From NCBI GenBank assembly GCA_905215525.1, contig CAJMQJ010000003.1:124001-188000 (forward strand): a stretch of DNA of 64,000 nt, given 5' to 3'. Source of the stretch: an uncultured bacterium (GTDB lineage: Bacteria; Actinomycetota; Coriobacteriia; Coriobacteriales; Coriobacteriaceae). The translations under genes and the position numbers were made by a program. The notes below the pieces were generated by a model. That model did no database searches and had not been told where the DNA came from. It was given only the letters and a program-made list of their open reading frames with translations. Of the stretch, positions 51,030-61,759 are shown piece by piece. The first letter of the stretch is position 1; each line of letters opens with the position of its first letter.

Positions 51030-52310
51030 TTTGCCCCGCACCCCGTTTTGCCGTATTCATCATCTGGGAGAGCAGCATTTTTTGCTCGGCATCATACCGG
51101 AAGGAAACGCAACGTTTCCCCTCACCGTTTAAGGCGTGGTTGGGGCACCCTCCCATGCACATGGGAAAAGCAAAGCACTCTTGGCATTCCGGGTCATCCG
51201 GCTCATATGCCATCCAGTTAATCATGTTCTTGCTCAACATTGGCGGCTCGAAAATAGTTCCGACCCTCCGCTCCTTCATTCCAATGTCATCCCAGCACTT
51301 ATACAAATCTCCGACGGGATCAACCACGTACGAGTTGATTCCAACGGCGCAACATATCCCGAAATTCGTCCCACCAAAAGGTTGAACTTTGAAGCCCCGC
51401 GCAATTGCCCTTTTATAAAACTCAGTCTCCTCATACGAGAACTCTTTTACAGTAAAGCAGTGGCTGTCGTTCGCACATACCTGATTGATATCGTCAACAG
51501 GGGCTAAATAGAAGTGAACCTTATTCATCAGGCCATTTAGCTCGAGATAATCCAATAGCTCTTGAGCGGCCTCGATGTTGGTCTTGTCGACGTTGCTCCT
51601 TATCGAAATATCGATGATGTCGGCACACTCTTTGACGTTCTTGAGAATACGTTCGTATGTAGGGCTTCCGTCGTGAAGAATCCTTCTCGAATCGTGATCC
51701 GACTTCGATCCATCTATAGTCACTTGCGCGCTCGTCACACCACATGCCGCGAGCCTCCTTGCAACATCAGGCGTCAGCAGATAGCCATTTGTCACTATCG
51801 ATGCGGAATATTCACACGTTGGCCCCACGACATCTTTCAGATCCGACGTAATCCGTTCGATCATCTTCATTCCGAGCAGAGGCTCGCCGCCGTACCATCC
51901 AACTGAGAGACTTGCGATACCAGGATAGTAATCTTTCACGAACTTGGAGAGCTGTGTCAAAACCTCCTCGCCCATCGTCGTGTACGCCTGTCCCTTTTCA
52001 TAGCAGTAGGGACAGCAAAAGTTGCAAGCCATCGTTGGCGCAATGGTAAGGGACAGAGCAGTATTCGCAAAGCGCGCGGCGCGACTTTGCAACCTGATCT
52101 CCCCAAGCTCGTCCCTCTCCTCATTGACTAGGATGCCTCCCCTTATCAGCTCCGCGACAAGATCATCGGCATCCCGAACGTCCCCTTCTTGAATCCTTTT
52201 GAATTTCTGCGCGTTTCCGGATTTAACGACAGGATGCCGCCGGTTCGCGCATTCATGATAAGAAGACTTCCGTTATGTTCATGCACCACATTAAATTGCG
52301 ACAGTTTCAC
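51013..52310 (-). CDS. Radical SAM/SPASM peptide maturase, apparent frameshift near N-terminus
   Basis: The main frame (open from TTG 52092) encodes the radical SAM core: TIAPTMACNFCCPYCYEKGQ holds the CX3CX2C cluster motif, with VGWYGGEPLL and VTNGYLL. The C-terminal SPASM region has NFGICCAVG, LYKCWDDIG, DPECQECFAFPMCMGGCPNH, expected to bind auxiliary Fe-S clusters. Upstream, GTG 52310 opens KLSQFNVVHEHNGSLLIMNA RTGGILSLNPE, a typical maturase N-terminus, but in another frame. One extra A in the AAA at 52216-52214 would join them as NPENAQKFKRIQEGD. So the gene is broken by one base, or this is a sequencing error. Whole product would be about 432 residues. Confidence 0.85.
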
Positions 52311-52376
52311 TTCGCACCATCTCCATTTCCAACCAAATCCATATCGACCCTCAGACGCTGCGCATACGCCAGCGCA

Positions 52377-53165
52377 CTACCTTCTTCGATAAAAACTGCA
52401 CGAAAGCAGCAATAGACATGCGAGCGACACGATGACCGCATGGCCGCATGCAGCCATCAGGACCGTCCCGCCGGCAGCCCCGCACGCCCTCATCCAATAA
52501 GCCATGTGAACCGGGGGTAAAACGGTTGGGAAACTCATCGCGATAACAAGGCCCGCGAACGTTGCGACCAGCAAGGCTCCCGACACAAGAGATCTGATCC
52601 TGAACACCTCATATGCAACCGCAACCATCAGCGTATAAGCGGCGTCTATAACGATATTCGACAGGAGTGCCGAGGTCACATTACCAACCGTAAGGCTGTC
52701 TAGACCGCTTCCGGAGCACACGGCAAAGACCGCAGCGACACCGAGAGTAAACACGATGTAGGGGCACAGCGTATACACTTCGCAAGCCAATGTCTTTGCC
52801 GCAAACAGCTGCCAGCTGCGGAAGCCCCGAGCAATCGAAACTCCCCTTGCCGACACGCTCGTCGCATCACCGAATAGCGTCCCCGCCACAACAACAGAGA
52901 CGATTGGGAAGAACACCGTATGCGCCATGGAGACGACACTTAGCCAGGAAGAGATACCCGTTGGCCCAACCCCTATCGAGAAAAGATAGCCCGGATCGGC
53001 GGAAAAGCCAAAGAACTGGCCCTCTCCCCCTGCGGAGACCCATGCGCCGGACCCGGCAAACACATAAATCCCCGCGATGCCCAAATACATCAGCGCTATT
53101 ATCACGGCGAGTTTCATTCTCCTTGCGCGGAACAGTTCCGCCCTGACCGACATCCCAAGATTCAT
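52377..53165 (-). CDS. ABC-2 type permease of the RiPP cluster (second)
   Basis: A 262-residue integral membrane protein, start ATG 53165, overlapping the previous permease stop by 4 bp (ATGA). About six helices: MKLAVIIALMYLGIAGIYVF, VVSMAHTVFFPIVSVVVAGT, ACEVYTLCPYIVFTLGVAAV, and others, ending in VIVSLACLLLLSCSFYRRR. It resembles the permease of lantibiotic self-protection transporters (LanE/LanG type). It is paired with the permease and ATPase just upstream. Confidence 0.75.
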   Translation of the reverse strand: MNLGMSVRAELFRARRMKLAVIIALMYLGIAGIYVFAGSGAWVSAGGEGQFFGFSADPGYLFSIGVGPTGISSWLSVVSMAHTVFFPIVSVVVAGTLFGDATSVSARGVSIARGFRSWQLFAAKTLACEVYTLCPYIVFTLGVAAVFAVCSGSGLDSLTVGNVTSALLSNIVIDAAYTLMVAVAYEVFRIRSLVSGALLVATFAGLVIAMSFPTVLPPVHMAYWMRACGAAGGTVLMAACGHAVIVSLACLLLLSCSFYRRR

Positions 53166-53980
53166 CGAACCGCCGTCCTTACAAATAGCGAGACGAGCGC
53201 AACTCCAACCGACACAAGCACAGTGCCGCCCGCATACAGCAAAACCTGAATTACACCAACATTCTGCATACTCAGGGAACACAGGTTCATCAGGTAATAC
53301 ACGGGCGAGAGCATGAGCAGCAAGCTGGGCTGACCGCTTCCGTATGTACTTGGGAACCACACCATCACAAATGTCGAAACCGCTATTGCAACGACGCTGC
53401 TCGCCACCACACTCCTCGTGAGCAAATACAGGGCGAAGGTAGCGGCGTACATCGAAATGAGCAGCAGCGCGATCATCAGCGCAATCGATACAAATTGGGC
53501 AAACCCTGAGCACGAGGCCCCAACGTCCCATTGGGCCATCTTGGTTAAATACAGCGCAGTCGTAGAAAGAAGATACACGGCACCGACCAGAGTGCAGTTC
53601 ACCAACAGCTTCGTGATCACAATCGCCGCCTGCGACACCCCTCGCGATCTCGATACGGCGTAAGCCACGGATTCAAAGTCTCTCGACGTAGCGTAAACCG
53701 CGTAGAGAATCGTCACCGGAATCCAGACCACTGTAGACGCAAAAGACGTCCGGGCAACAGAGCCCAAAACGTCCCCTGCATCCACTAGGTTTCCAATAAA
53801 ACCTATAGCCCCTCCAAGCGTATACGGGTCATCACCGGCGACCATGATCAGCACCTCAGACGAAGTCGCAGCCGCAACCACATACAGCACAGCCGCAAGC
53901 GCAATCATCAGAGCGGTCGCCGGGTGCCTGGCGAGCAACCATACCTCGCTCCGAAAAGCTGAGATGAACTCGCGTTTCAT
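53162..53980 (-). CDS. ABC-2 type permease of the RiPP cluster (first)
   Basis: A 272-residue membrane protein, start ATG 53980, sharing one base with the ATPase stop (TGATG). It begins KREFISAFRSEVWLLARHPA, the cytoplasmic lead-in typical of ABC-2 permeases, then six helices (TALMIALAAVLYVVAAA, FASTVVWIPVTILYAVYA, and so on). With the second permease it should form the membrane half of an ATPase-two-permease transporter, the layout of bacteriocin immunity exporters. Confidence 0.78.
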   Translation of the reverse strand: MKREFISAFRSEVWLLARHPATALMIALAAVLYVVAAATSSEVLIMVAGDDPYTLGGAIGFIGNLVDAGDVLGSVARTSFASTVVWIPVTILYAVYATSRDFESVAYAVSRSRGVSQAAIVITKLLVNCTLVGAVYLLSTTALYLTKMAQWDVGASCSGFAQFVSIALMIALLLISMYAATFALYLLTRSVVASSVVAIAVSTFVMVWFPSTYGSGQPSLLLMLSPVYYLMNLCSLSMQNVGVIQVLLYAGGTVLVSVGVALVSLFVRTAVR

Positions 53981-54900
53981 CACAGCTCGCTCTCTCGACC
54001 GATGAGCTCCGAATAAAACTCCTCAAGGCTCTTCCTATGAGAATACGCCTCCGCAACCCTCACACCTGCGGTCGAGAGCGCTTCGATTGCAATGCCCCGC
54101 CCTTCCTTTTTCTCCTCATAGCGCATAAGGACGCTGCCGTCCGGCAGAAAAGAATGTGAGGTCTCATCTCCGAGAACCGATCTCGTTCGCTCCAGATCGT
54201 CCACATGCAACACGAAACCACCGCGGCATGACTTTTCCAGCTGAGGTGCGGTCATCCTTCGAATGAGGCGACCATGACTTATGAAGAGGTAATCAGTTGC
54301 CAGCTTGTGCATCTCCTCAAGATTGTGGCTGGATACGAGAATCGTTTTACCTTGATCTTTGTTAAGATGCGTAAGGATTTTTCTTACTTCGACTATCCCC
54401 ATCGGATCCAGGCCGTTTGTCGGCTCGTCCAGGATCAACAGCTCCGGATCGCCCAGCAACGCTATGGCCAGATCGAGACGCCTCCTCATTCCCATTGAGA
54501 AGTTCTTCACTTTCTTCCCGCCGGCCTCCCCCAAACCGACGGTTGATAACACACCGTCGATGGAACGATCGGTGGGAAGCCCCCACTCAATACAGCGAAC
54601 GACCAAGTTGTCTCGCGCGGTCAGATTAGGATACGAAGCATTGAGGTCGGGCATATAACCCAGCCTTTCCCTGCAGCTCCGTATTTCACGTCTCCCGGTT
54701 TGCCCAAACATCGAGATCGTTCCTGACGATGGCTCCGAAAGCCCCGTGATCAATCGAATTAACGTGCTCTTGCCGGCACCATTCTCCCCAATGAGTGCAC
54801 ACAGCTCGCCTTCCATTAAAGAGAACGAGACTGATTTAACCGCTTCAAACCCGCCATATCTCTTGGATATGGCACGCAATTCAACTGGGACTTCCCGCAT
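53980..54900 (-). CDS. ABC transporter ATP-binding protein (putative immunity transporter)
   Basis: A 306-residue NBD: IGENGAGKSTLIRLITGL (Walker A), FSMGMRRRLDLAIALL (signature, variant SMGMRRR as in drug/bacteriocin exporters), LLILDEPTNGLDPMGI (Walker B), VSSHNLEEM. The C-terminal 80 residues are the usual DrrA-like extension. ATG 54900 is chosen because GGAGG is 9 nt away; ATG 54909 is too close to it. First protein gene after the peptide genes. Confidence 0.88.
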   Translation of the reverse strand: MREVPVELRAISKRYGGFEAVKSVSFSLMEGELCALIGENGAGKSTLIRLITGLSEPSSGTISMFGQTGRREIRSCRERLGYMPDLNASYPNLTARDNLVVRCIEWGLPTDRSIDGVLSTVGLGEAGGKKVKNFSMGMRRRLDLAIALLGDPELLILDEPTNGLDPMGIVEVRKILTHLNKDQGKTILVSSHNLEEMHKLATDYLFISHGRLIRRMTAPQLEKSCRGGFVLHVDDLERTRSVLGDETSHSFLPDGSVLMRYEEKKEGRGIAIEALSTAGVRVAEAYSHRKSLEEFYSELIGRESEL

Positions 54901-55037
54901 GGACGACATCCTCCCCGTCAATAAAAAGGGACGACATGGCAATTGTGCGGGGTTATAGGTAACGTCGGTTCGCCCCCCATATTGCAATGCCACATCGCCC
55001 CTCAGGCGCTGCTGGCCAAAATATCTTTGAACAGTCT

Positions 55038-55082
55038 GTGCACGCCGTACGGCGTGCACTATCCGCTAAAAGCGGATAGTGC
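55038..55082 (-). terminator. Tandem hairpins between precursor genes and ABC genes
   Basis: GCACTATCCGCT (55056-55067) pairs with AGCGGATAGTGC (55071-55082); the stop codon of peptide 2 is inside this stem. Next to it GTGCACGCCGTACGGCGTGCAC (55038-55059) is a perfect 22-bp palindrome. There is no strong T-tract, so partial termination or mRNA stabilisation, giving more peptide than transporter message, is the likely role. Confidence 0.6.
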
Positions 55083-55185
55083 ACTCCTGTGAAGAACACT
55101 TGGTGCTGCAGCTGCCGTGCGCGTAAAAGAAGCAATTGCTGCACATGGGCTCAGCCCCGGCTGACGGCTCGGTAATCCATTCCAT
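55066..55185 (-). CDS. Cys-rich RiPP precursor-like peptide 2 (39 residues)
   Basis: ATG 55185 follows AAAGGAGGGGAATGAA. The peptide starts MEWITEPSAGAEPM and continues CSNCFFYAHGSCSTKC, ending ECTIRF. Its five cysteines are at 15, 18, 26, 30 and 35, exactly as in peptide 1, and 19 or more of 39 residues agree, including WI-EP, NCFFYAHG, C-T-RF. No signal peptide and no double-Gly leader. The short acidic N-terminus may act as the leader for the radical SAM enzyme downstream. Its 3' end folds into a hairpin. Confidence 0.75.
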   Translation of the reverse strand: MEWITEPSAGAEPMCSNCFFYAHGSCSTKCSSQECTIRF

Positions 55186-55231
55186 TTCATTCCCCTCCTT
55201 TCGCGGTAGAAAGCCAGTTCATCTCTGCCCC

Positions 55232-55351
55232 CTAGAAACGGAACGTGCAGGACTGATTGGGGCACCTCTTCGTGCATCCCCCGTGCGCGTAGAAGAAGCA
55301 GTTGCCGCACGCGGGTGCAACGCCTTCCTCCGGCTCGTTAATCCAATCCAT
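55232..55351 (-). CDS. Cys-rich RiPP precursor-like peptide 1 (39 residues)
   Basis: ATG 55351 follows a very strong AAAGGAGGGAGAG. The peptide starts MDWINEPEEGVAPA and continues CGNCFFYAHGGCTKRC, ending SCTFRF. Cysteine spacing C-x2-C-x7-C-x3-C-x4-C is shared with peptide 2. It is the first gene after the promoter at 55390-55418. Small tandem Cys-rich peptides just upstream of a SPASM radical SAM gene and ABC exporters are the pattern of sactipeptide/ranthipeptide-type clusters, in which Cys sulfur is joined to other residues. Not similar to any precursor I can name. Confidence 0.78.
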   Translation of the reverse strand: MDWINEPEEGVAPACGNCFFYAHGGCTKRCPNQSCTFRF

Positions 55352-55389
55352 CTCTCCCTCCTTTCCTTGCATACCGAATTGATAATGTT

Positions 55390-55418
55390 ATTCTAATTCG
55401 ATATGTATCATATTTCAA
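55390..55418 (-). promoter_or_regulatory. Near-consensus promoter of the RiPP cluster
   Basis: On the minus strand TTGAAA (55418-55413), 17 nt, TAGAAT (55395-55390), about 40 bp before peptide 1, in an AT-rich stretch unlike the rest of the window. Confidence 0.75.
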
Positions 55419-55538
55419 TATAAGCTTATTTATATATTACACAAGGTAAGCACCCCCCTGCATCCAGCACAGGAAATGACTCTCTCGTTCCCCAGTGACG
55501 CGGCGAGAAATACGGGCCACTGCAGGACGTTGAATGAA

Positions 55539-55570
55539 CAGCCCGTGAAAACCGTTGTTTTCACGGGCTG
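55539..55570 (-). terminator. Terminator hairpin after the HTH gene
   Basis: CAGCCCGTGAAAAC / GTTTTCACGGGCTG, 14 bp perfect with a 4-nt loop, 31 bp downstream of the minus-strand HTH stop. The rest of the gap 55419-55601 is AT-rich promoter DNA. Confidence 0.7.
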
Positions 55571-55601
55571 CACCTGCTCAATACTTTTTTATTCTCCAGC
55601 C

Positions 55602-55931
55602 TCAGTCGTCTCTAAGATCGACCACGTAAACATGATCTGACTCCAGGACCGGGTCATCACCCGTCGCGGTCGCCCTGCTCAGCGCGTTGCGGGCGCGCCG
55701 CGTCGCCAGTTCCTCAAGTTCTCTTTCGTTGACGCGCTTAATAAGATCGCCAGGCTGGCAATCAAGCTCTACGCAAATATCCAGCAATGTCTTTAACCTA
55801 ATTGCCTTCACCTTGCCATTTCGTATTTTTGAGATACTTGCCGGTGTGTGCCCGGTCGCCCGAATGATATCCGTACTCGTCTTTCCGCGTCGAAGCAATA
55901 AGCTTTCAAGCTCAATAATCAGATAGTCCAT
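55602..55931 (-). CDS. Small XRE/Cro-like HTH regulator
   Basis: A 109-residue protein, start ATG 55931 (MDYLIIELESLLLRRG). The helix-turn-helix spans about residues 15-65: KTSTDIIRATGHTPASISKI, RNGKVKAIRLKTLLDICVEL, CQPGDLI, the YozG-like HTH_26 subfamily. It pairs with the DUF2975 gene upstream (8 bp gap), a common regulator-membrane protein pair. It may or may not control the adjacent RiPP promoter. Confidence 0.8.
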   Translation of the reverse strand: MDYLIIELESLLLRRGKTSTDIIRATGHTPASISKIRNGKVKAIRLKTLLDICVELDCQPGDLIKRVNERELEELATRRARNALSRATATGDDPVLESDHVYVVDLRDD

Positions 55932-55939
55932 GCCGCCCC

Positions 55940-56479
55940 TCACACCAAATCCTCGGTCTGGTCTTGAAGCAGAGCTCCGTAGCGCCATATCGCAGAAATC
56001 GAGAAGCAGCAAACGGCCCCCAGCACAGCACCAATATCTATGGGCAGGGCCAGGTTTTCAAACATCGAATAGGCGTTCCCCAGCAAGTCGAAGGGGCCAA
56101 TCACTATCGAAAGAAACCCCGGAGAAAACAAGAGGTCACCTATTGCCGCTGCAACAAACAGCCACCCGATAATCGAGATTCTTCGAGCATGCGAAAGGGT
56201 AAAGGGCGATTCGCCATGAGCCATGTCCATGCTGATTCCCCGCAGGGTCCATGTGGCCCCTCCGGAAATCAGAAGATACATCAAAGGAACCACTACGGAA
56301 ACCGTCTTTGATGGATCATATAGGTTTCCTTGAGCAGCCATAAGCCCAATGGAAATAACCACCACCACCGAACAGCAACACACCGCTATAAACAGCGCCG
56401 TAAACAGAATCCCAAGCCTTCTTCCGAGAGTCATCATCTTCTGGATGGACTTATCGATCTTCTGGGCGCTATTCACCAC
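55940..56479 (-). CDS. DUF2975 membrane protein
   Basis: A 179-residue protein with four membrane helices (about 20-45, 62-80, 105-125, 145-165) and the DUF2975 layout, including GGATWTLRGISMDMAHGESP and FTLSHARRISIIGWLF between helices 2 and 3. Function unknown; almost always next to a YozG-type HTH gene, as here. The gap 56480-56729 upstream shows no gene. Confidence 0.75.
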   Translation of the reverse strand: MVNSAQKIDKSIQKMMTLGRRLGILFTALFIAVCCCSVVVVISIGLMAAQGNLYDPSKTVSVVVPLMYLLISGGATWTLRGISMDMAHGESPFTLSHARRISIIGWLFVAAAIGDLLFSPGFLSIVIGPFDLLGNAYSMFENLALPIDIGAVLGAVCCFSISAIWRYGALLQDQTEDLV

Positions 56480-56808
56480 AGCTCCTCCTAAAGCAATCAG
56501 AGGTCTTCTTACTTACTGTTTTTCCTACATTGTAACGAACTCGATAAGAAGAGGGTCGCTTCACGCCGCGCAATCCCGAACTCCAAGCGTTTCTCATCAG
56601 CATTGCCCATCTTTCGAGTCGAAATTCAAATCCAGTTTCTTATCGCATGCTGAAATCAACCCGAACTGGATGTGACTGGAAAACAGCGCGCTGCGTCGGT
56701 CGCGCTTTCCCGAGCGACTCTGGCACAACAGACGATATGAGTTGAACATTGGGGCCTCTCCCCTTGCAGCTCTCTCGTGGGTCGGGCGACAATGGTCGTA
56801 CCATCAAC

Positions 56809-57183
56809 CGCGGCCGCGCGCTGCGGGCCCTCGGCCTCGGCTGCGTCGTCGGGGCGGTCCCGAAGATGCACCGGCCCGCGGCCGACCGCGGCCGCAAGAA
56901 CGACCGCCGCGACGCCGAGTGGCTGGCACGCATGCTGGCGCGCCGCAACGTCGTCGAGGTGTGGGTCCCCGACGAGCGCCCTCGAGGACGCGCGCGACGA
57001 CCTGCAACACGCCAAGCAGCGGATGTCGAAGTTCCTGCTGCGCCACGGCCTCGTCTTCGACGAGACGACGCCGGCCGGCAGGCGCAGGGGCGCCTGGACG
57101 GGGGCCTACTGGGACTGGACGGAGTCCCTCTCCTTCGACGAGCCCGACGACGCCGCGGCCTACGAGCACTACATGGACGGAAA
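56809..57183 (+). pseudogene. IS110-family transposase fragment
   Basis: RALRALGLGCVVGAVPKMHR, KNDRRDAEWLARMLARRNVV and VWVPDE are the DEDD-domain part. A +1 shift near 56977 leads to LEDARDDLQHAKQRMSKFLL and TGAYWDWTESLSFDEP. About a dozen residues are missing in the helical region, and the C-terminal half is gone. Confidence 0.8.
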
Positions 57184-57448
57184 TGACCTGGTAGAGAACC
57201 CTCGCACCGTCTACGTCGCAGGGGACGTAGACGAACTCGTCGAGCACGAGCAGCCTCGCGGGCGACACGTCGTTCAACAGTTTCGACAGCGTTCCCTTGC
57301 GCTTCGCGTTGCCGAGCTCGAGAACCAGCTGCGCGGTCTGCCAGAACCTGACCGACATGTCCGCGGCGACCGCGCGCATCGTGAGGGCGACTGCCATGCG
57401 CGTCTTGCCGCGCCTGGACTTACCGAAGAAGACGAGGTCTTCGCGCGA
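57184..57448 (-). pseudogene. IstB-like (IS21 helper ATPase) fragment
   Basis: The minus-strand reading DLVFFGKSRRGKTRMAVALT contains a Walker A variant, followed by VRFWQTAQLVLELGNAKRKG, LSKLLNDVSP and ARLLVLDEFVYVP, the AAA+ core of IstB. It lacks both ends. Confidence 0.75.
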
Positions 57449-57688
57449 TTGTTTGTGTCAACGGCCAACTGAATGTGAACCCTTCTTGCATTGTTGCAAC
57501 CTGGCTGGCAGCCGGTCTTTAATGACGACGACCATTGTCGCCCGACCCACAAAAGAGCCGCAAGGGGAGGAGCTCCCAATGTTCAACTCATATCGTCTAT
57601 GGCGCACTACCATTCACCGAAAGTCGGCAACTTTTTCATTCTCTCTATACATGTTTAAACAACATGTTCTACAATAGGGACAATAGCA

Positions 57689-59266
57689 ATGGAAACTCGG
57701 GACGAGCCGTCTATCCATCTACGGCGCAGCCCCTTATTCAAAAGGACGGTGAGTGCATCCATGGAGCGTGCAAGCGGCGTTCTGATGCCCGTTTCGTCAT
57801 TGCCCGGACCTTACGGTATCGGCGGCTTTGGCTGGAACGCCTATGACTTTGTCGATTTCCTCGCCTCGTGCAAACAACATTACTGGCAGATTCTCCCCCT
57901 TACGACAACGAGCTATGGCGACTCGCCCTATCAGTCGTTCTCGGCCCGTGCGGGCAACCCCAATTTCATCGACTTTGCCGAGCTTATCGAGGCCGGCTAT
58001 CTGGAGCAGTGCGATATCGACGGCGTGTACCTGGGCTCCGACCCCAGCAATGTCGACTATGGTGCCATCTTTGGTGGCCGTCGTCAGATTCTCGACCGCG
58101 CCGCCGAGCGCTTTGCCGCCGACAAGCCGGCCGACTTCGACGACTTTGTCCAAGCAAACGAAGACTGGCTCATCCCCTACTGCGAGTTCATGACCGTCAA
58201 GGAGGAGTGCGGTCTCAAGGCCTTTTGGGAGTGGCCCGCAGAGCTCCGTACCCGCGGCGAGGCTTCTGCCAAGGTCTGCGCCGCCCATCCCGCGCGCATG
58301 CTCTACCACCAGATGACGCAGTACTTCTTCAATCGTCAGTGGAGCCGCCTCAAGGCCTATGCCAACGAGCGCGATATCCTCATCATCGGCGACCTGCCCA
58401 TCTATGTCTCGCGCGACTCCGTCGAGATGTGGGCCACGCCCGAGCTCTTTAAGATCGACGCCGCCGGTAATCCTGTGAGTGTCGCCGGCACGCCGCCCGA
58501 CCAGTTCTCGGCCACCGGCCAGTACTGGGGCAATCCCATCTACGACTGGGACGCCATGGAAGCCGACGGTTTCTCCTGGTGGGAGGGCCGTATCCGCGCC
58601 GCCCTCGACATGTACGATGTCATCCGCCTGGATCACTTCCGCGGCTTCGAGGCCTATTGGGAGGTGCCGTTCTCCTCACCCGATTCGTCCTACGGTTCGT
58701 GGACGCAGGGCCCCGGCCTCAAGTTCTTCAAGACGCTCGAGGAAAAGCTCGGCACGCTGCCCATCATCGCCGAAGACCTGGGCTTCCTCACCCCCGGCGT
58801 CATCGACATGCGCGACAACTCGGGCTTCCCCGGCATGAAGATCTTGCAGTTCGCCTTTGAGGGCACCAACTCGTACTACCTGCCGCACAACTACATTGCC
58901 AACACCGTCGCCTATGTGGGCACACACGACAACGAGACGGCGCGCGGTTGGTTTGAGGGAACGGCCACCCCGCGTCAGCGCGAGCAGGCGGCCCTGTACA
59001 CCCACCAGCAGGCAGGCGAGCCCATGGCCGATGCACTCAACCGCGCCATCGCCGCCAGCGTAAGCGATACCTGCATCTACACCATGCAGGACCTGCTCAA
59101 CCTGGGCAACGAGGCGCGCATCAACACTCCCGCCACCATGGGCGGCAACTGGACCTGGCGCATGCTCGATGGCGCCATCACCCGCGAGCTCGAGCACAAG
59201 CTCACCGGCTGGACCGAGACCTACTTCCGCATCCCGTCGGAAGACGAAATTGAGCTTCCCCAATAG
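57689..59266 (+). CDS. malQ: 4-alpha-glucanotransferase (amylomaltase)
   Basis: A 525-residue GH77 enzyme: RASGVLMPVSSLPGPYGIGG, YWQILPLTTTSYGDSPYQSF, GDLPIYVSRDSVEMW, DVIRLDHFRGFEAYWEVP (nucleophile Asp), PIIAEDLGFLTPGV (acid/base Glu), YVGTHDNETARGW. It rearranges maltodextrins for phosphorolysis. ATG 57689 has AGGGAC upstream; ATG 57761 (MERASGVL) is an alternative closer to the usual family start. It precedes glgP by 128 bp, which hold a CGCGCGAGG...CCTCGCGCG hairpin (near 59318-59344) followed by CTTCTTTT. Confidence 0.95.
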   Translation: METRDEPSIHLRRSPLFKRTVSASMERASGVLMPVSSLPGPYGIGGFGWNAYDFVDFLASCKQHYWQILPLTTTSYGDSPYQSFSARAGNPNFIDFAELIEAGYLEQCDIDGVYLGSDPSNVDYGAIFGGRRQILDRAAERFAADKPADFDDFVQANEDWLIPYCEFMTVKEECGLKAFWEWPAELRTRGEASAKVCAAHPARMLYHQMTQYFFNRQWSRLKAYANERDILIIGDLPIYVSRDSVEMWATPELFKIDAAGNPVSVAGTPPDQFSATGQYWGNPIYDWDAMEADGFSWWEGRIRAALDMYDVIRLDHFRGFEAYWEVPFSSPDSSYGSWTQGPGLKFFKTLEEKLGTLPIIAEDLGFLTPGVIDMRDNSGFPGMKILQFAFEGTNSYYLPHNYIANTVAYVGTHDNETARGWFEGTATPRQREQAALYTHQQAGEPMADALNRAIAASVSDTCIYTMQDLLNLGNEARINTPATMGGNWTWRMLDGAITRELEHKLTGWTETYFRIPSEDEIELPQ

Positions 59267-59394
59267 GAGCCACCGCGCCCGACCCCACCCCATCGTGCGG
59301 ACGCGTCCGTTTTCCCCGCGCGAGGCCACTCCAATCCCTCGCGCGGGCTTCTTTTGAATTTCTGACATGTAATCAACCCATCACAGGAGGAAAC

Positions 59395-61662
<2,268 letters not shown>

Positions 61663-61687
61663 TTCGGTTTCATCGCCCATCCTCTTG

Positions 61688-61721
61688 AAAACGGAGCCAC
61701 GGCAACGCGGCTCCGTTTTTT
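61688..61721 (+). terminator. Terminator of glgP
   Basis: AAAACGGAGCC / GGCTCCGTTTTTT with an 8-nt loop, 25 bp after the stop. Confidence 0.88.
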
Positions 61722-61759
61722 GTGCTCGCACGTTACCCTGTGATCCGACTCGGCCAAAC

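Larger units (their letters stand above)
56730..57598. mobile_element. Mosaic of IS fragments enclosed by a 70-bp inverted repeat
   Basis: The segments 56730-56799 and 57528-57598 are imperfect inverted copies (AGACGATATGAGTTGAACAT and onward to GGGCGACAATGGTCGT). They enclose a plus-strand IS110-type transposase fragment and a minus-strand IstB-type fragment that meet near 57184. Neither is complete. Probably successive insertions and deletions into one IS end. Confidence 0.65.

Noticed and set aside
54953..55310. Minus-strand frames of 63 and 83 codons covering the peptide genes
   Set aside because: They are out of frame with the two paralogous Cys-rich peptides, which have the strong ribosome binding sites and matched sequence.
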